Shown here: one piece after another, positions 9,462 through 24,057 of the stretch
Layout: every line of letters begins with the position of its first letter
Position numbering within the stretch: position 1 is the stretch's first letter
Assembly (NCBI GenBank): GCA_945869725.1
Contig: CAMBPO010000021.1
Location: 1 to 43,178 of the forward strand
Origin: Klebsiella pneumoniae
GTDB lineage: Bacteria; Pseudomonadota; Gammaproteobacteria; Pseudomonadales; Pseudohongiellaceae
Reading direction: 5' to 3'
DNA length: 43,178 nucleotides
Translations under genes and position numbers: made by a program
The notes under the pieces: generated by a model
The model's input: the letters and a program-made list of their open reading frames with translations, nothing else
Told to the model about the DNA's origin: nothing
Databases searched by the model: none

Positions 9462-10688
9462 ATGCTGATAGCCATGGTGGCAGGGGAACCGTCCGGTGAC
9501 ATACTCGGCGCCGGACTGATCCGAACGCTGCGTCAGCGTTATCCCGAGGCCCGGTTTGTGGGGGTTGGCGGACCGGCAATGTTGGCGTGTGGTTTTGACA
9601 GCATCACGCCGATGGAACGTCTGTCTGTGATGGGATTTATTGAACCTCTTGGGCGTCTTCCGGAGTTACTCCGGCTCAAGGCTGACCTGATAAAAAGCTT
9701 TACCGGTGAAAAGCCAGCGGTCTTTATCGGTATCGATTCTCCGGGATTTAATCTGCGCCTTGCTCAATCGCTGCATGATCTTGGCATCAAAACTGTTCAC
9801 TACGTCAGCCCCAGCGTGTGGGCCTGGGGCCAGAAGCGCATTTTCAAAATAGCCAAAGCTATTGATCTGATGCTCACCCTGTTTCCGTTTGAGACCGATA
9901 TCTACCAGCAGCATGGAATAGCGGTGCACTGCGTGGGTCATCCCATGGCTGATCGGGTTGATCCGGATGAGCATCAAGCTCAGGCACGGCAGCAGGCGCA
10001 GCAGATATTGGGTCTGAATCCTTCCGGTGCGCAGCAAGTTGTGTGTCTTATGCCCGGCAGCCGTCATGACGAAGTTGCGCGCCTGGCACCGGTTTTTCTG
10101 CAGACCGCATTAATCTGTTTGCAGAGTCGCCCGGATCTGCAATTTGTGATCCCTTGTGCAAATAAAACACGCCTGGCGCAAGTGAATCAGCTTCTGCAGC
10201 ACACCTTGTCGATGGCAGCAGGCAATGCACTCGCCACTCAGTCATTGCACCAGCACTTCAGTGTGCTTGATGGCCAGTCCTTTGAAGCCATGCGGGCAGC
10301 AGATATGGTGCTTCTCGCATCAGGGACGGCGACGCTGGAAGCCATGTTGCTGAAACGCCCGATGATTGTGTGTTACAAGCTGTCAGCAATGACCTGGTGG
10401 ATGGCGTCGCGGCTGGTCAAAATTCCCAACATTGCCCTGCCTAATCTCTTAGCGGGCCGACGCCTGGTGCCGGAGTATCTGCAACAGGCGGTCAGCGCCC
10501 CGGCCCTGTCGACTGAGCTGTTGGCCTGGCTTGCAGATCCGGTCAGGCGCCACGCATTGCTTGGCGATTTTACCCGCATCCATTGCAGCATCCGACTTGA
10601 TGCCGATCAGCAGGCAGCTGCCGCAGTCAGTGCCTTGATCAATAACCCGGGTTCTTCTGCCAGTCCTGATCGTGGTGCACACCGGTGA
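9462..10688 (+). CDS. lpxB: Lipid-A-disaccharide synthase
   Basis: LpxB is the GT19 membrane-associated glycosyltransferase that joins UDP-2,3-diacylglucosamine and lipid X into the lipid A disaccharide. The protein from ATG 9462 is 408 residues (E. coli 382), beginning MLIAMVAGEPSGDILGAG, the family N-terminal motif. It also has HYVSPSVWAWGQKRI around residue 110 and the nucleotide-binding region LMPGSRHDEVARL. An in-frame TTG at 9426 would add twelve residues that do not resemble the family. The C-terminus carries a tail of about 15 residues beyond the usual end. Its stop overlaps the GTG start of rnhB by four bases. Confidence 0.96.
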   Translation: MLIAMVAGEPSGDILGAGLIRTLRQRYPEARFVGVGGPAMLACGFDSITPMERLSVMGFIEPLGRLPELLRLKADLIKSFTGEKPAVFIGIDSPGFNLRLAQSLHDLGIKTVHYVSPSVWAWGQKRIFKIAKAIDLMLTLFPFETDIYQQHGIAVHCVGHPMADRVDPDEHQAQARQQAQQILGLNPSGAQQVVCLMPGSRHDEVARLAPVFLQTALICLQSRPDLQFVIPCANKTRLAQVNQLLQHTLSMAAGNALATQSLHQHFSVLDGQSFEAMRAADMVLLASGTATLEAMLLKRPMIVCYKLSAMTWWMASRLVKIPNIALPNLLAGRRLVPEYLQQAVSAPALSTELLAWLADPVRRHALLGDFTRIHCSIRLDADQQAAAAVSALINNPGSSASPDRGAHR

Positions 10689-11335
10689 CAGACAAGCCTG
10701 CCCGCGCTGAACGCTCCCTGTTTGCTGATCTGTCCAAAAACGTATCGGACTGGCCGCAGCATACTCATCAGCGGGTCGCCGGAACCGACGAAGCCGGACG
10801 CGGTCCGCTCGCCGGCGCCGTGTTTGCAGCGGCAGTTATATTGCCTGTGCGTTATGATTTGCCCGGATTGACCGACTCCAAAAAACTCAGTGCTGTGCGC
10901 CGGGCTCTGTTGTACGATCTGATTCAGCAGCAGGCGCTGGCCTGGGCGATCACACAGGTTTCCGCGGCAGAGATAGATCAGATCAATATCTTCAGGGCTT
11001 CTCTGCTGGCGATGCACAGGGCTGTGGATGCGCTTGGTGTTGAAGCTGATTTTGTGTATGTCGATGGCACACATTGTCCGCCCTGGAGCAGACCCGGTGC
11101 TGCACTGGTCAAGGGCGACAGCCGTCTGGATTGCATCGCTGCAGCCTCAGTACTGGCCAAGGTGGCGCGAGACCGGGATATGCTGCGTTTGCATGCTGAG
11201 TTTCCGGTTTACGGATTTGACCGGCACAAAGGTTATCCGACTGCGGTGCATCTGGCGGCGCTGGAGCAGTATGGACCCTGCGAGGAACATCGGCGCAGTT
11301 ACGCGCCTGTCGCAAAGTGTCTGGCTCATCGCTGA
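10685..11335 (+). CDS. rnhB: Ribonuclease HII
   Basis: RNase HII cuts RNA in RNA-DNA hybrids and removes single misincorporated ribonucleotides from DNA. The 216-residue protein (E. coli 198) carries the family motif GTDEAGRGPLAGAV near residue 37, whose Asp and Glu bind the metal. Further conserved segments are LTDSKKL, a later Asp in YVDGTHC and the CIAAASVLAKVARDR stretch. The start is GTG at 10685 in a GTGA overlap with lpxB. It carries about 30 residues before the motif, more than E. coli, so the true start might be slightly downstream. The lpxB-rnhB-dnaE order matches E. coli. Confidence 0.95.
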   Translation: MTDKPARAERSLFADLSKNVSDWPQHTHQRVAGTDEAGRGPLAGAVFAAAVILPVRYDLPGLTDSKKLSAVRRALLYDLIQQQALAWAITQVSAAEIDQINIFRASLLAMHRAVDALGVEADFVYVDGTHCPPWSRPGAALVKGDSRLDCIAAASVLAKVARDRDMLRLHAEFPVYGFDRHKGYPTAVHLAALEQYGPCEEHRRSYAPVAKCLAHR

Positions 11336-11380
11336 TATGGGTTTGACTCCGATTGAAGTGAACTTTTTCAGGAAATTCGC

Positions 11381-14300
11381 ATGACCCTCTCGACCGCACA
11401 ATTTGTCCATTTGAACGTACACACTGAGTTTTCGATTGTGGATGGATTGGTGCGTGTGGAAGAGCTGATTAAAACGGTCCGAACGCTGGAAATGCCAGCG
11501 GTTGCCGTAACCGATCATGCCAACCTGTTTGCCATGATCAAGTTTTACTCAGAAGCGCTGAGCCAGGGCATCAAACCTATCTGCGGCTGCGACGTCTTAA
11601 TCGAGAATCCCGAACGTCCTGATCGTCCCCATGCCATTACCTTGCTGGTCAGGAACCTTGAGGGTTACCGGAATCTGACTCGCCTGATCTCCATGTCATA
11701 CACCGATAAAGTCGGTCACGGTGAACCCACGCTGCGCCGAAAATGGCTGCAGCAGCACGCTGATGGCCTGATTGTATTGTCGGGTGGAATCCATGGTGAT
11801 ATCGGCCGCGCACTTGTCGACGGAGACCGCCCGGCAGCCTTGAAGGCACTTGCCTGGTGGATGAATCTGTTCCCGCACAGTTTTTACCTGTCAGTCTCGC
11901 GCATAGGCCGACCTGGCGAGGAAGCCTACATTCAGGCAGCAGTGTTGTTATCCGCCGATACCGACTGTCCTTTGGTGGCGGTTAATGATGTGCGCTTTAT
12001 TGCCCCCGAGGACTTTGAAGCCCACGAGGTACGTGTGTGTATCCATGATCGTCGCACCCTTGACGATCCGCGGCGGCCACGGCATTACACGGATCAGCAG
12101 TACCTGCGCTCTGCCGATGAGATGATTGCGCTGTTCGAAGATATTCCGGAAGCCATCGACAATACTGTGCACATCGCCATGCGCTGTTCTCTGCCTCTGG
12201 AGCTTGGCAAGCCGTATCTGCCCAATTACCCGGTGCCTGCCGGTATGACCATGGACGAGTTCTTTCGTGAGGTCAGCCTGCAGGGACTGCAGCGACGATT
12301 GCCCCGAATCATCAGCGAAAATCACGGATTGCCCGAAATCATCGACGCCAGTCGGGTGCCCGAGTTTAAAGAATTCTGCCAGCCGTATTTTGAGCGGCTG
12401 GACTTTGAGCTTAATGTGATTATCCAGATGGGATTTCCGGGCTATTTCCTCATCGTCATGGAGTTTATCCAGTGGGCCAGGAACAATGACATTCCAGTAG
12501 GCCCGGGCCGCGGATCCGGTGCGGGTTCAATTGTCGCCTATTCGTTGGGAATTACTGATCTGGACCCACTTCGATATGACCTGCTATTCGAGCGTTTTCT
12601 GAATCCTGAGCGGGTGTCTATGCCTGACTTTGACGTGGACTTCTGTATGGAAGGCCGTGATCGGGTGATTCAGCATGTGGCGGAGCTGTACGGCAAGGAA
12701 GCTGTGTCTCAGATCATCACGTTTGGCACCATGGCGGCAAAGGCGGTAGTGCGCGATGTGGCACGCGTACAAGGCAAATCGTACGGGCTTGCTGACAAAC
12801 TCTCCAAGTTGATTCCGTTTGAAGTTGGTATCACCCTTGAAAAAGCCATGGAAGACGAACCCGCGCTGAAGGAATTTATCGACTCCGACGAAGATGCGCA
12901 GGAAATCATGGAGATGGCGCTCAAACTGGAGGGCATCACCCGCAACGTCGGCAAACATGCGGGTGGTGTGGTGATTGCACCAACACGCCTGACCGATTTT
13001 TCTCCGCTGTACTGCGATGAGAACGGTGAGGGTCTGGTCACCCAGTTTGACAAAAATGATGTGGAAACCGCAGGTCTGGTGAAGTTTGACTTCCTGGGTT
13101 TGAGAACACTGACCATCATCGACTGGGCGGTGAAGATGATCAATCGTCAGGAACCCGCGCATCGCGACAAGCCACTGGATATCACCATGATTCCGCTGGA
13201 CGATGTGCGTGTATACGAACTGTTGCAGCGCGGAGAAACCACCGCCGTGTTCCAGTTGGAATCGCGTGGCATGAAAGATCTGATCCGGCGATTGTTGCCC
13301 AGTTGCTTCGAAGACATTGTGGCACTGGTAGCGCTGTTCAGGCCGGGGCCACTGCAGTCTGGCATGGTGGATGACTTTATCAATCGTAAACATGGTCGGG
13401 CGGAGATCAGTTACCCGCATCCTGATCTGGCGTCTGTGTTGGGTAACACCTACGGCGTTATCCTTTATCAGGAACAGGTCATGCAGATCGCCCAGGTATT
13501 GGCCAGTTACAGTCTGGGCGGCGCCGATATGTTGCGCCGTGCGATGGGCAAAAAGAAAGCAGAGGAGATGGCCAAGCAGCGCGGATTTTTTGTGGAAGGC
13601 GCTTCAGGACGTGGACTCAGCGAAGAATTGTCGGGCTCAATTTTTGACCTTATGGAAAAATTTGCAGGGTACGGCTTTAACAAGTCGCACTCAGCTGCTT
13701 ATGCGCTGGTGTCATATCAGACTGCCTGGTTAAAAAAGCACTATCCGGCGTACTTTATGGCGGCTGTGTTGTCGGCAGATATGCAGAATACCGACAAGGT
13801 GGTTACCCTGGTAGAAGAGTGCCGGGAGATGAAGCTGCCGTTGATTGTGCCGGATGTCAATGTCGGGGCATTTAACTTCACCGTTAATGGCAAAGGCGAG
13901 ATTGTGTATGGGCTGGGTGCTATCAAAGGGCTTGGTGAAGGGCCGATCAATGCCATTATCAAAGCGCGAGACAGTGGTGGTGCATTTACCTCGCTACTGG
14001 ATTTTTGCCGTCGTGTTGAACTGCGAACAGTCAACAAACGAGCACTCGAAGCGCTGATTAAAGCCGGCGCACTGGACAATCTGTACCAGTCAGATACCGA
14101 CACCACGCGTGCCTGGTTGATGTCATCACTGGCAGATACCGTGCAGGCCGCTGAGCAAAGCAGTCGCAATCAGGAATCGGGCGTGCAGGACTTGTTCGGA
14201 GAGATTGCGCCGGTGCCGGAGACGGTTGCGGTGGCTGGGCTTCAGGATGGGCCTGGCAATCAGACAATTAAACCCTGGAGTCAGCAGCAACGTCTGCGTG

Positions 14301-14983
14301 AAGAAAAAGAAACCTTGGGTCTGTATCTGAGTGGTCACCCGATAGACGAATTCCTGCCAGAGCTGCGACGGCTGACCCGTGATCGTCTGGCCAATCTGAA
14401 GGCCGACCGTGAAAGCCAGTTATTGGCCGGATTGATGGTGGCTACCCGCACCATGCGTAGCAAGCGTGGAGACAATATTGCTTTTATCACTCTGGATGAC
14501 CGCAGTGCGCGTCTTGAAGTCTCGCTGTTTGCCAAAGAGTACGACCGTTTTCGCGAGTTATTACAAAAAGACGCCATTTTGCTGGTGGATTGTCAGGTAT
14601 CCCAGGATGACTTCAGCGGGACATTAAAGGGGCGTGCACGTGAGGTGATGACCTTGACGCAAGCGCGGCTGCGCTATGCGAACGCGGTTCAGCTAGACCT
14701 CAGGTCAGTGGCATTGGGTCGTGATTTCAGTCAGCACCTTGCGCGTGTATTAACGCCGTACAGGGTTGATCCTGCCAGCGTCCAAGCTGCGGCAGCGCGA
14801 GTTGGCGATGATGCGCAGGCGCCGGTGCCGATTGCTTGCCCGGTACGGATCTGCTATCACCGGCCGGACATCAGTGGCTGGATTACCCTTGGCGAACAAT
14901 GGCAGGTAAAGCCTGATCAGCGCCTGATTCATGATCTGCAGCAGCTTTTTGGTCAACAGGCGGTCAGCATCGCTTACCGCTGA
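11381..14983 (+). CDS. dnaE: DNA polymerase III alpha subunit
   Basis: DnaE is the catalytic subunit of the replicative polymerase. At 1200 residues (E. coli 1160) it has an N-terminal PHP domain beginning with HLNVHTEFS. The C-family polymerase core has [10 protein letters not shown] and the catalytic Asp residues in PDFDVDF (Asp416, Asp418) plus Asp570 in [11 protein letters not shown]; these equal E. coli 401, 403 and 555 with a constant offset of 15. A tandem helix-hairpin-helix region follows, then an internal beta-clamp motif QDLF at residues 936-939, an OB fold and a C-terminal tau-binding part. The start is ATG 11381 with AGGA nine bases upstream. It lies between rnhB and accA as in E. 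coli. Confidence 0.98.
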   Translation: MTLSTAQFVHLNVHTEFSIVDGLVRVEELIKTVRTLEMPAVAVTDHANLFAMIKFYSEALSQGIKPICGCDVLIENPERPDRPHAITLLVRNLEGYRNLTRLISMSYTDKVGHGEPTLRRKWLQQHADGLIVLSGGIHGDIGRALVDGDRPAALKALAWWMNLFPHSFYLSVSRIGRPGEEAYIQAAVLLSADTDCPLVAVNDVRFIAPEDFEAHEVRVCIHDRRTLDDPRRPRHYTDQQYLRSADEMIALFEDIPEAIDNTVHIAMRCSLPLELGKPYLPNYPVPAGMTMDEFFREVSLQGLQRRLPRIISENHGLPEIIDASRVPEFKEFCQPYFERLDFELNVIIQMGFPGYFLIVMEFIQWARNNDIPVGPGRGSGAGSIVAYSLGITDLDPLRYDLLFERFLNPERVSMPDFDVDFCMEGRDRVIQHVAELYGKEAVSQIITFGTMAAKAVVRDVARVQGKSYGLADKLSKLIPFEVGITLEKAMEDEPALKEFIDSDEDAQEIMEMALKLEGITRNVGKHAGGVVIAPTRLTDFSPLYCDENGEGLVTQFDKNDVETAGLVKFDFLGLRTLTIIDWAVKMINRQEPAHRDKPLDITMIPLDDVRVYELLQRGETTAVFQLESRGMKDLIRRLLPSCFEDIVALVALFRPGPLQSGMVDDFINRKHGRAEISYPHPDLASVLGNTYGVILYQEQVMQIAQVLASYSLGGADMLRRAMGKKKAEEMAKQRGFFVEGASGRGLSEELSGSIFDLMEKFAGYGFNKSHSAAYALVSYQTAWLKKHYPAYFMAAVLSADMQNTDKVVTLVEECREMKLPLIVPDVNVGAFNFTVNGKGEIVYGLGAIKGLGEGPINAIIKARDSGGAFTSLLDFCRRVELRTVNKRALEALIKAGALDNLYQSDTDTTRAWLMSSLADTVQAAEQSSRNQESGVQDLFGEIAPVPETVAVAGLQDGPGNQTIKPWSQQQRLREEKETLGLYLSGHPIDEFLPELRRLTRDRLANLKADRESQLLAGLMVATRTMRSKRGDNIAFITLDDRSARLEVSLFAKEYDRFRELLQKDAILLVDCQVSQDDFSGTLKGRAREVMTLTQARLRYANAVQLDLRSVALGRDFSQHLARVLTPYRVDPASVQAAAARVGDDAQAPVPIACPVRICYHRPDISGWITLGEQWQVKPDQRLIHDLQQLFGQQAVSIAYR

Positions 14984-14994
14984 GCGATGTTATT

Positions 14995-15003
14995 TGTTAT
15001 GAT
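14995..15003 (+). promoter_or_regulatory. Extended -10 promoter upstream of accA
   Basis: TATGAT at 14998-15003 is preceded by TG one base upstream (14995-14996), giving an extended -10. A G/C-rich discriminator (TGCCGCC) follows. The expected start would be near 15010, about 33 bases before the accA start codon. The layout closely resembles the element before skp. The identification is by motif only. Confidence 0.45.
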
Positions 15004-15042
15004 TGCCGCCTCTTCGGATCGAAACAGGCATACCACAATATT

Positions 15043-15996
15043 ATGAATCCCAATTATCTCGATTTTGAGCAGCCGATTGCGGACCTGGAAGTAAAGATTA
15101 ACGAGTTGCGTCTGGTCAGCGACGACAACGAGTTGAACATCGGTGAAGAGATACTGAAACTGCAGGAAAAGAGCAAAAAGCTCACTGAAAAAATTTATGG
15201 CAATCTGTCCTCCTGGCAGATTTCCCAGGTGGCACGTCATCCACTTCGCCCCTATACGCTGGATTATATCCAACACATTTTTACCGACTTTGATGAGTTG
15301 CACGGTGATCGCCTGTTTGCTGACGATATGGCGCTGGTCGGCGGAATCGCTCGCCTGGAAGGCAAACCGGTCATGGTCATTGGTCACCAGAAAGGTCGGG
15401 GTACCAAAGAAAAAGTCCGGCACAATTTTGGTATGCCACGCCCCGAAGGTTATCGCAAGGCTCGCCGCTTGATTGAACTGGCTGAGCGTTTTCAGTTGCC
15501 GGTGCTAAGTTTTATTGACACCCCGGGTGCTTACCCGGGCATTGACGCTGAAGAGCGTGGTATCAACGAGGCCATCGCTGAAAATATGGCCATGATGTCG
15601 CGCGTACGTACACCGCTGATCGCTACGGTAACCGGTGAGGCCAACTCCGGTGGCGCAATCGCGATTGGTATCGCTGATCAGCTGAATATGCTGCAGTACT
15701 CTACCTACACAGTGATCACGCCGGAGGGCTGTGCAACCATCCTCTGGAAGTCATCTGAACATGCTGCCGATGCGGCAGAAGCCATGGGGGTGACCTCAAA
15801 ACGTCTTGAAGAGCTGGGCATCGTGGATACAACAATACCGGAACCTCTGGGCGGAGCGCACCGCGATGTCAAAATGGTGGCCGCCAACATCAAATCGGCA
15901 TTGGTAAATCAGGTGGAGCGATTGCAGAACATGAACATCGATAGTCTGGTCGAGCGTCGTTACCGGCGCCTGATGGGTTATGGCATCAGCCGCTGA
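15043..15996 (+). CDS. accA: Acetyl-CoA carboxylase carboxyltransferase subunit alpha
   Basis: AccA pairs with AccD to transfer the carboxyl group from carboxybiotin to acetyl-CoA, making malonyl-CoA, the committed step of fatty acid synthesis. The 317-residue protein (E. coli 319) begins [12 protein letters not shown] and has the crotonase-like core with [24 protein letters not shown] split around residues 110-140, DTPGAYPG near 165 and [10 protein letters not shown] near 230. The oxyanion-hole glycines are kept at Gly203-Gly204. However, the two residues two and three before them are Ala-Asn (200-201) where E. coli has Gly-Gly. The gene follows dnaE directly, and tilS lies 32 bases downstream. 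Confidence 0.97.
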   Translation: MNPNYLDFEQPIADLEVKINELRLVSDDNELNIGEEILKLQEKSKKLTEKIYGNLSSWQISQVARHPLRPYTLDYIQHIFTDFDELHGDRLFADDMALVGGIARLEGKPVMVIGHQKGRGTKEKVRHNFGMPRPEGYRKARRLIELAERFQLPVLSFIDTPGAYPGIDAEERGINEAIAENMAMMSRVRTPLIATVTGEANSGGAIAIGIADQLNMLQYSTYTVITPEGCATILWKSSEHAADAAEAMGVTSKRLEELGIVDTTIPEPLGGAHRDVKMVAANIKSALVNQVERLQNMNIDSLVERRYRRLMGYGISR

Positions 15997-16028
15997 TTAG
16001 CGCACAGTTAGTCTTAGGGGTAAAAAGG

Positions 16029-17459
16029 ATGTCAGACAAACTGCTGGCGGGCCCGGTCCCTGCCTTGCTCATTTCTTTGAATAAACTTCATCAACAAGCT
16101 CCCGAAGTCCGCGTACTGGTCATCGCCCTGAGCGGGGGGCTGGACTCCATGGTGCTGCTGGATTGTTGCATTAATTCCAGAGGCCAATGGATTGCCATGT
16201 TTCCGGGTGGACTGCGTGCCATCCATGTTCATCATGGTCTCAGCGCGAATGCAGATCACTGGTTGTCCTTTTGTAAACAGCAGTGTGCTCTGGCTGATGT
16301 CGCATTTTTCAGTGCAAAAGTGGGTGTCCGTTTGCAGGGACTGAGTGCGGCAGGCGAAAGTCTGGAGGAGGCCGCCCGCCATTCACGTTATCAGGTATTC
16401 GAACGTGAACTGGGATCTGATGAGGTGCTGTTGATGGCACATCATAAGGATGATCAGGCAGAGACAGTATTGTTGAATCTGCTACGTGGCAGTGGTGCGC
16501 GGGGGCTTGCCGGTATACCGGAAGGCCGGCCCCTAGGGCGTGGACAATTATGGCGCCCTTTGTTGCTGCAGAGCAGGGCTGAACTGGAGAGTTATGCACT
16601 GCACAGGTCTTTGCCCTGGGTAGAGGATGAAAGTAATGCAGATACCCGGCTCAGTCGCAACTTTGCACGCCACGAATTGCTGCCGCTGATGGCCTCTCAC
16701 TGGCCCGCGGCGCGCGATGCTCTGGTGCGCACGGCGCAGCTGCAGGCTGATAATGACGAACTGCTGTCGCTGCTGGCGCAGCAGTATCTGCAAGAGCATT
16801 ATGATGCAGAGGAAAATTCTCTGCAGGTGGCGGCGTTGTTGGTTGCTTCGCCTGCGATGCAGCGCCTGGTACTCAGGCACTGGTTACACGTTGGCAGTAG
16901 CCCCGAGCAGGCGGGCAGATTGTGGCCAGACTGGCAGTGTTTACAGACATTGATTGATGAGGTGCTGCTGGCTGGGGCAGACGCTGAACCTTTACTGCAC
17001 TGGCAAGGCAGGGAAATCCGCAGGTTTAGGGATAGTTTGTATCTGATGTGGCCTGCAGAAACACTGCCGCCCCCACCGATTGATGGGTATTTGTGGCCGC
17101 AAACGCCGGACGGGCGACTACCGGTGATGGTATTGCCGGGCAACAACGGTAGTTTGCGCCTGCTGCATGTCAAAGAGCGCGGCATGATATTCCCGACGGG
17201 AGAGTGTCGGGTGCGCTACCGTGGTAGCGAAGGACTGGAATGTGCGTTGGCGGGCAGGCCTCGCCGGGCACTTAAAAAAATATTGCAGGAGTCTGATGTG
17301 CCTCCGTGGATACGTGCGCGAACGCCGCTGATTTATATCAATAACCAGTTGGCATGGATCGCTGGCGTGGGAGTTTGTGAAGGATTTCAATCAGATAATG
17401 GCGTTAATGGCTGGGCAGTCAATTGGCAGATGCCCGTGGTCGAAGCGCCGGAACACTGA
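16029..17459 (+). CDS. tilS: tRNA(Ile)-lysidine synthetase
   Basis: TilS attaches lysine to C34 of the CAU-anticodon tRNA-Ile, changing both its codon reading (AUA) and its charging; it is essential in most bacteria. The 476-residue protein (E. coli 432) has the PP-loop ATP motif SGGLDS at residues 35-40, HVHHGLS near 62 and the MAHHKDDQAETVLLNLLRGSG stretch near 140. The C-terminal substrate-binding domain includes RRALKKILQE. The start is ATG 16029, preceded by AGGGG at about ten bases. The neighbours accA and pyrG match the Pseudomonas arrangement. Confidence 0.96.
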   Translation: MSDKLLAGPVPALLISLNKLHQQAPEVRVLVIALSGGLDSMVLLDCCINSRGQWIAMFPGGLRAIHVHHGLSANADHWLSFCKQQCALADVAFFSAKVGVRLQGLSAAGESLEEAARHSRYQVFERELGSDEVLLMAHHKDDQAETVLLNLLRGSGARGLAGIPEGRPLGRGQLWRPLLLQSRAELESYALHRSLPWVEDESNADTRLSRNFARHELLPLMASHWPAARDALVRTAQLQADNDELLSLLAQQYLQEHYDAEENSLQVAALLVASPAMQRLVLRHWLHVGSSPEQAGRLWPDWQCLQTLIDEVLLAGADAEPLLHWQGREIRRFRDSLYLMWPAETLPPPPIDGYLWPQTPDGRLPVMVLPGNNGSLRLLHVKERGMIFPTGECRVRYRGSEGLECALAGRPRRALKKILQESDVPPWIRARTPLIYINNQLAWIAGVGVCEGFQSDNGVNGWAVNWQMPVVEAPEH

Positions 17460-17478
17460 GCGTTCTACTGACAGGTTT

Positions 17479-17505
17479 TGAGTATTTGAACTCAATCAAT
17501 ACTCA
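17479..17505 (+). repeat. Inverted repeat between tilS and pyrG
   Basis: TGAGTATT (17479-17486) pairs perfectly with AATACTCA (17498-17505) around an 11-base loop. The loop contains AACTCAA, which could instead pair with the left arm (TTGAGT), so two exclusive hairpins are possible. No T-run follows, so it is not a clear rho-independent terminator. It may end or slow tilS transcription or mark the pyrG leader; this is a guess. Confidence 0.35.
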
Positions 17506-17534
17506 GCCCGGAACATGGTATCCGGATATTTAAT

Positions 17535-20127
<2,593 letters not shown>

Positions 20128-20134
20128 AAACTGA

Positions 20135-21445
<1,311 letters not shown>

Positions 21446-21502
21446 CTGAAATACGGCCAACGGACTCTCCCTGACCCTTTGCGATGAGGCGATACTCAAA
21501 AG

Positions 21503-21772
21503 ATGAAAGCACTGCTGGCTGGACTGGTGATTGTGCTGTTGATTCTGCAATGGCGACTCTGGGCAGGTGAGGGTGGCGTGTCAGAGTTGCGCCAGCTCGA
21601 AGAGCAGCTGATGGCAGAACAATCTGAAAATGAGGCGCTTCGTCTTCGAAACCAAATGCTTGAGAACGAAGTGCTGGATCTGAAAACCGGGCTCGAAGCC
21701 ATTGAAGAGCGGGCACGTTCCGATCTGGGCATGACTCGTGAAGACGAAATTTTCTACAGAGTGATTGAATAG
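21503..21772 (+). CDS. ftsB: Cell division protein FtsB
   Basis: FtsB is a bitopic inner-membrane protein that forms the FtsQ-FtsB-FtsL complex at the septum and helps activate septal peptidoglycan synthesis by FtsWI. The 89-residue protein (E. coli 103) has a membrane segment at about residues 4-20 and a Leu/Glu-rich coiled coil (about 27-65, with LRQLEEQL and LRLRNQMLENEV). It ends with the family segment AIEERARSDLGMTREDEIFY. The small size and the eno-ftsB-ispD neighbourhood support the call. The stop codon shares one base with the GTG start of ispD. Confidence 0.95.
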   Translation: MKALLAGLVIVLLILQWRLWAGEGGVSELRQLEEQLMAEQSENEALRLRNQMLENEVLDLKTGLEAIEERARSDLGMTREDEIFYRVIE

Positions 21773-22506
21773 TGGTCTATGCGATCATTCCGGCTGCCGG
21801 TATTGGCACTCGCATGCAGTCCAGCATTCCCAAACAATATCTACCGTTGAGTGGCAGCACTGTGCTGTTGCACTCAATGCGCGCCATCCTGGCATTGCCG
21901 CAGGTCAGCCGATTGATAGTTGCCTTAAATCAAGGGGACATCTGGTGGCATGACACCCACGATCAGTTGTCTGCTGATGAGTTAGAGCGGGTACAGATCT
22001 GTGAGGGTGGTGCTGAGCGCTGGCAATCAGTGCGCGCCGGATTGCAGTGCCTTACGCATCAAACAGAATGCAATGAATGGGTGCTGATTCATGATGCCGT
22101 GCGCCCCTGTGTCCGCAGCGAGGATCTGCTGGCGCTGCTGGAGTCCTGCACCGAGGGTGCCGGCTCTCGATCAGGAGGTTTGTTGGCTGTGCCGGTGACA
22201 GACACACTCAAACGTGCCGATGGGCATTTGAGTGTGCAGACCACTGTCGATCGCAGTCAGTTGTGGGCAGCTTGCACGCCGCAGATGTTCAGAGCCCGCG
22301 ATCTGCTGCTGGCATTGGAGCGCTGTGCGGATAATGCAGTCACCGTCACCGATGAGTCTTCCGCGATGGAGTTCTGTGGTGAGAAACCACAATTGATTCC
22401 CTGTCACAAAGACAACATTAAAATTACCTATCCGGAAGACTTGCAACTGGCAGAATGGATTTTGCGGGATCGTCAGCAGTCTTCAACCTTATCCAGCGGA
22501 GCATGA
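21772..22506 (+). CDS. ispD: 2-C-methyl-D-erythritol 4-phosphate cytidylyltransferase
   Basis: IspD couples MEP with CTP to give CDP-methylerythritol in the MEP isoprenoid pathway. The 244-residue protein (E. coli 236) has the nucleotidyltransferase motif [20 protein letters not shown] near the N-terminus, whose Arg and Lys are catalytic. It also has HDAVRPCV and a later TDESSAMEF. The start is GTG 21772, sharing a base with the ftsB stop codon; the reading VYAIIPAAG is normal for the family. The ispF gene for a later step follows after seven bases, and dxr lies at 955. Confidence 0.96.
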   Translation: MVYAIIPAAGIGTRMQSSIPKQYLPLSGSTVLLHSMRAILALPQVSRLIVALNQGDIWWHDTHDQLSADELERVQICEGGAERWQSVRAGLQCLTHQTECNEWVLIHDAVRPCVRSEDLLALLESCTEGAGSRSGGLLAVPVTDTLKRADGHLSVQTTVDRSQLWAACTPQMFRARDLLLALERCADNAVTVTDESSAMEFCGEKPQLIPCHKDNIKITYPEDLQLAEWILRDRQQSSTLSSGA

Positions 22507-22513
22507 CATCAGT

Positions 22514-22999
22514 ATGCAACTACGAATCGGCCATGGTTATGACGCCCATCGATTTGCCGAACCATCGGACAATCGCCCTCTGATGCTGGGCGGCATAGAA
22601 GTGCCACATGATCGTGGATTGTTAGCGCATTCCGATGGCGATGCCTTGATACATGCACTGTGCGACGCATTGTTGGGAGCGGTAGCGCTCGGCGATATCG
22701 GTCGACACTTTCCAGACACTGATCAGGCTTACAAAAATGCTGACAGCGCAGTACTGCTAAAAAGAGTGCTTGGTTTGGTTAAAAATCTGGGCTGGTCAGT
22801 GGTCAATGCGGACATGACGATCCTTGCTCAATCCCCCAGGATGGCACCACATATCAATGCGATGAGATCACGTCTTGCGACTTTACTGGAAGTTGAGCTT
22901 GACGCGGTGAATGTCAAAGCATCCACAACCGAAGGCATGGGTTTTGTAGGGCGCAAGGAAGGGCTGGAGACGCACGCCGTGGTGTTACTGAGCCGGTGA
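22514..22999 (+). CDS. ispF: 2-C-methyl-D-erythritol 2,4-cyclodiphosphate synthase
   Basis: IspF cyclises CDP-ME 2-phosphate to MEcPP with release of CMP. The 161-residue protein (E. coli 159) begins with the zinc-binding motif [10 protein letters not shown] (Asp9 and His11 in this numbering). It continues with [21 protein letters not shown], where the third zinc His lies, [10 protein letters not shown], and ends with [18 protein letters not shown]. Active enzyme is a homotrimer. Its stop overlaps the GTG start of truD by four bases. Confidence 0.97.
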   Translation: MQLRIGHGYDAHRFAEPSDNRPLMLGGIEVPHDRGLLAHSDGDALIHALCDALLGAVALGDIGRHFPDTDQAYKNADSAVLLKRVLGLVKNLGWSVVNADMTILAQSPRMAPHINAMRSRLATLLEVELDAVNVKASTTEGMGFVGRKEGLETHAVVLLSR

Positions 23000-24057
23000 T
23001 CCTCTCCAGAACTCATCCACCCTCATTGCGCGCCCACTTCAAGGCGCAGCCGGATGACTTTCTGGTTGACGAGCAATTGGGCTTTGATTGCTCCGGTGAC
23101 GGGGAACACGTCTGGGTGTTTATCCGAAAAACCGGCATCAACACGGCAGAAGCTGCACAGCGTCTGGCGCGTGCTGCGGGCGTTTCGATCAGGGACGTCA
23201 GTTGGTCGGGTCTCAAGGACAGACTCGGCGTTTGTCGGCAGTGGCTGAGTCTGCAGTTACCCGGTCGCGCCACACCTGACTTTAGCTCAGCCCTCTCAGC
23301 TGAACTGCAGATTGAGCGTATTGAGCGCAACAGCCGCAAGTTACGCAGGGGTAGCCACCACAGCAACGCATTTGTGATTCGGTTGCGCAATCTGCAGGTG
23401 CTTGATGTTGCTATGGATTTCAAGACTGCATGGTCAACTCTTGAACAGGGCTTGCAGCGGGTGCAGCAACTGGGCGTTCCTAACTACTTTGGGGAACAGC
23501 GTTTTGGTTTTGACAATATCAACAAAGCACAGGCATGGTTTTTAAAACAGTACCGACCCCAAAATCCCGTTGAGCGTGGTCTGTTGTTGTCAGCAGCGCG
23601 AGCGGCAATTTTTAATGCTGTTCTGTCAGAACGGGTCAGCCACGCAACCTGGAATCAGTACATTGATGGCGATGTGATGAATCTTGATGGCAGTGCCAGC
23701 GTTTTTCTGCCGGAACAAGTGGATGAGATGATTCTGCAGCGCATCGCCGGGCAGGATATTCATCCCACCGGTCCGCTCTGGGGCCAGGCAACGCAGCGCG
23801 CGCCGCACAGTTTCGGGGCTTGTGCGGCGTTGGAAGCGCGGGTTGGCGCAAGTTTTTCGGTGCTGACGACCGGTCTGCTCAAACATCAGGTTGATGCTGC
23901 CCGGCGCAGTTTGCGTTTGCCGGTTCAGGCATTACACTATCGGTTTTTAGAAAACCAATCCCCTCTGGGGCCTGATCTGGAGTTGTCATTTGTGCTGCCT
24001 GCCGGCACTTACGCGACTGCGGTTCTGCATGATCTGATTGAGTACCAAAGCCTGTGA
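22996..24057 (+). CDS. truD: tRNA pseudouridine(13) synthase TruD
   Basis: TruD makes pseudouridine 13 in tRNA-Glu. The 353-residue protein (E. coli 349) has the catalytic Asp in [11 protein letters not shown] (about residue 75) and the NYFGEQRFG motif near 158, both diagnostic of the TruD family. The start is GTG 22996 in a GTGA overlap with ispF; the reading [11 protein letters not shown] is reasonable. The stop overlaps the next gene. In E. coli and Pseudomonas surE follows truD directly; here pcm follows instead. Confidence 0.96.
   Translation: MILSRTHPPSLRAHFKAQPDDFLVDEQLGFDCSGDGEHVWVFIRKTGINTAEAAQRLARAAGVSIRDVSWSGLKDRLGVCRQWLSLQLPGRATPDFSSALSAELQIERIERNSRKLRRGSHHSNAFVIRLRNLQVLDVAMDFKTAWSTLEQGLQRVQQLGVPNYFGEQRFGFDNINKAQAWFLKQYRPQNPVERGLLLSAARAAIFNAVLSERVSHATWNQYIDGDVMNLDGSASVFLPEQVDEMILQRIAGQDIHPTGPLWGQATQRAPHSFGACAALEARVGASFSVLTTGLLKHQVDAARRSLRLPVQALHYRFLENQSPLGPDLELSFVLPAGTYATAVLHDLIEYQSL

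Noticed and set aside
12584..13420. Open frame of 278 codons on the minus strand opposite dnaE
   Set aside because: It lies fully inside the polymerase core of dnaE, has no family resemblance and is rich in His, Gln and Arg as shadow frames are.
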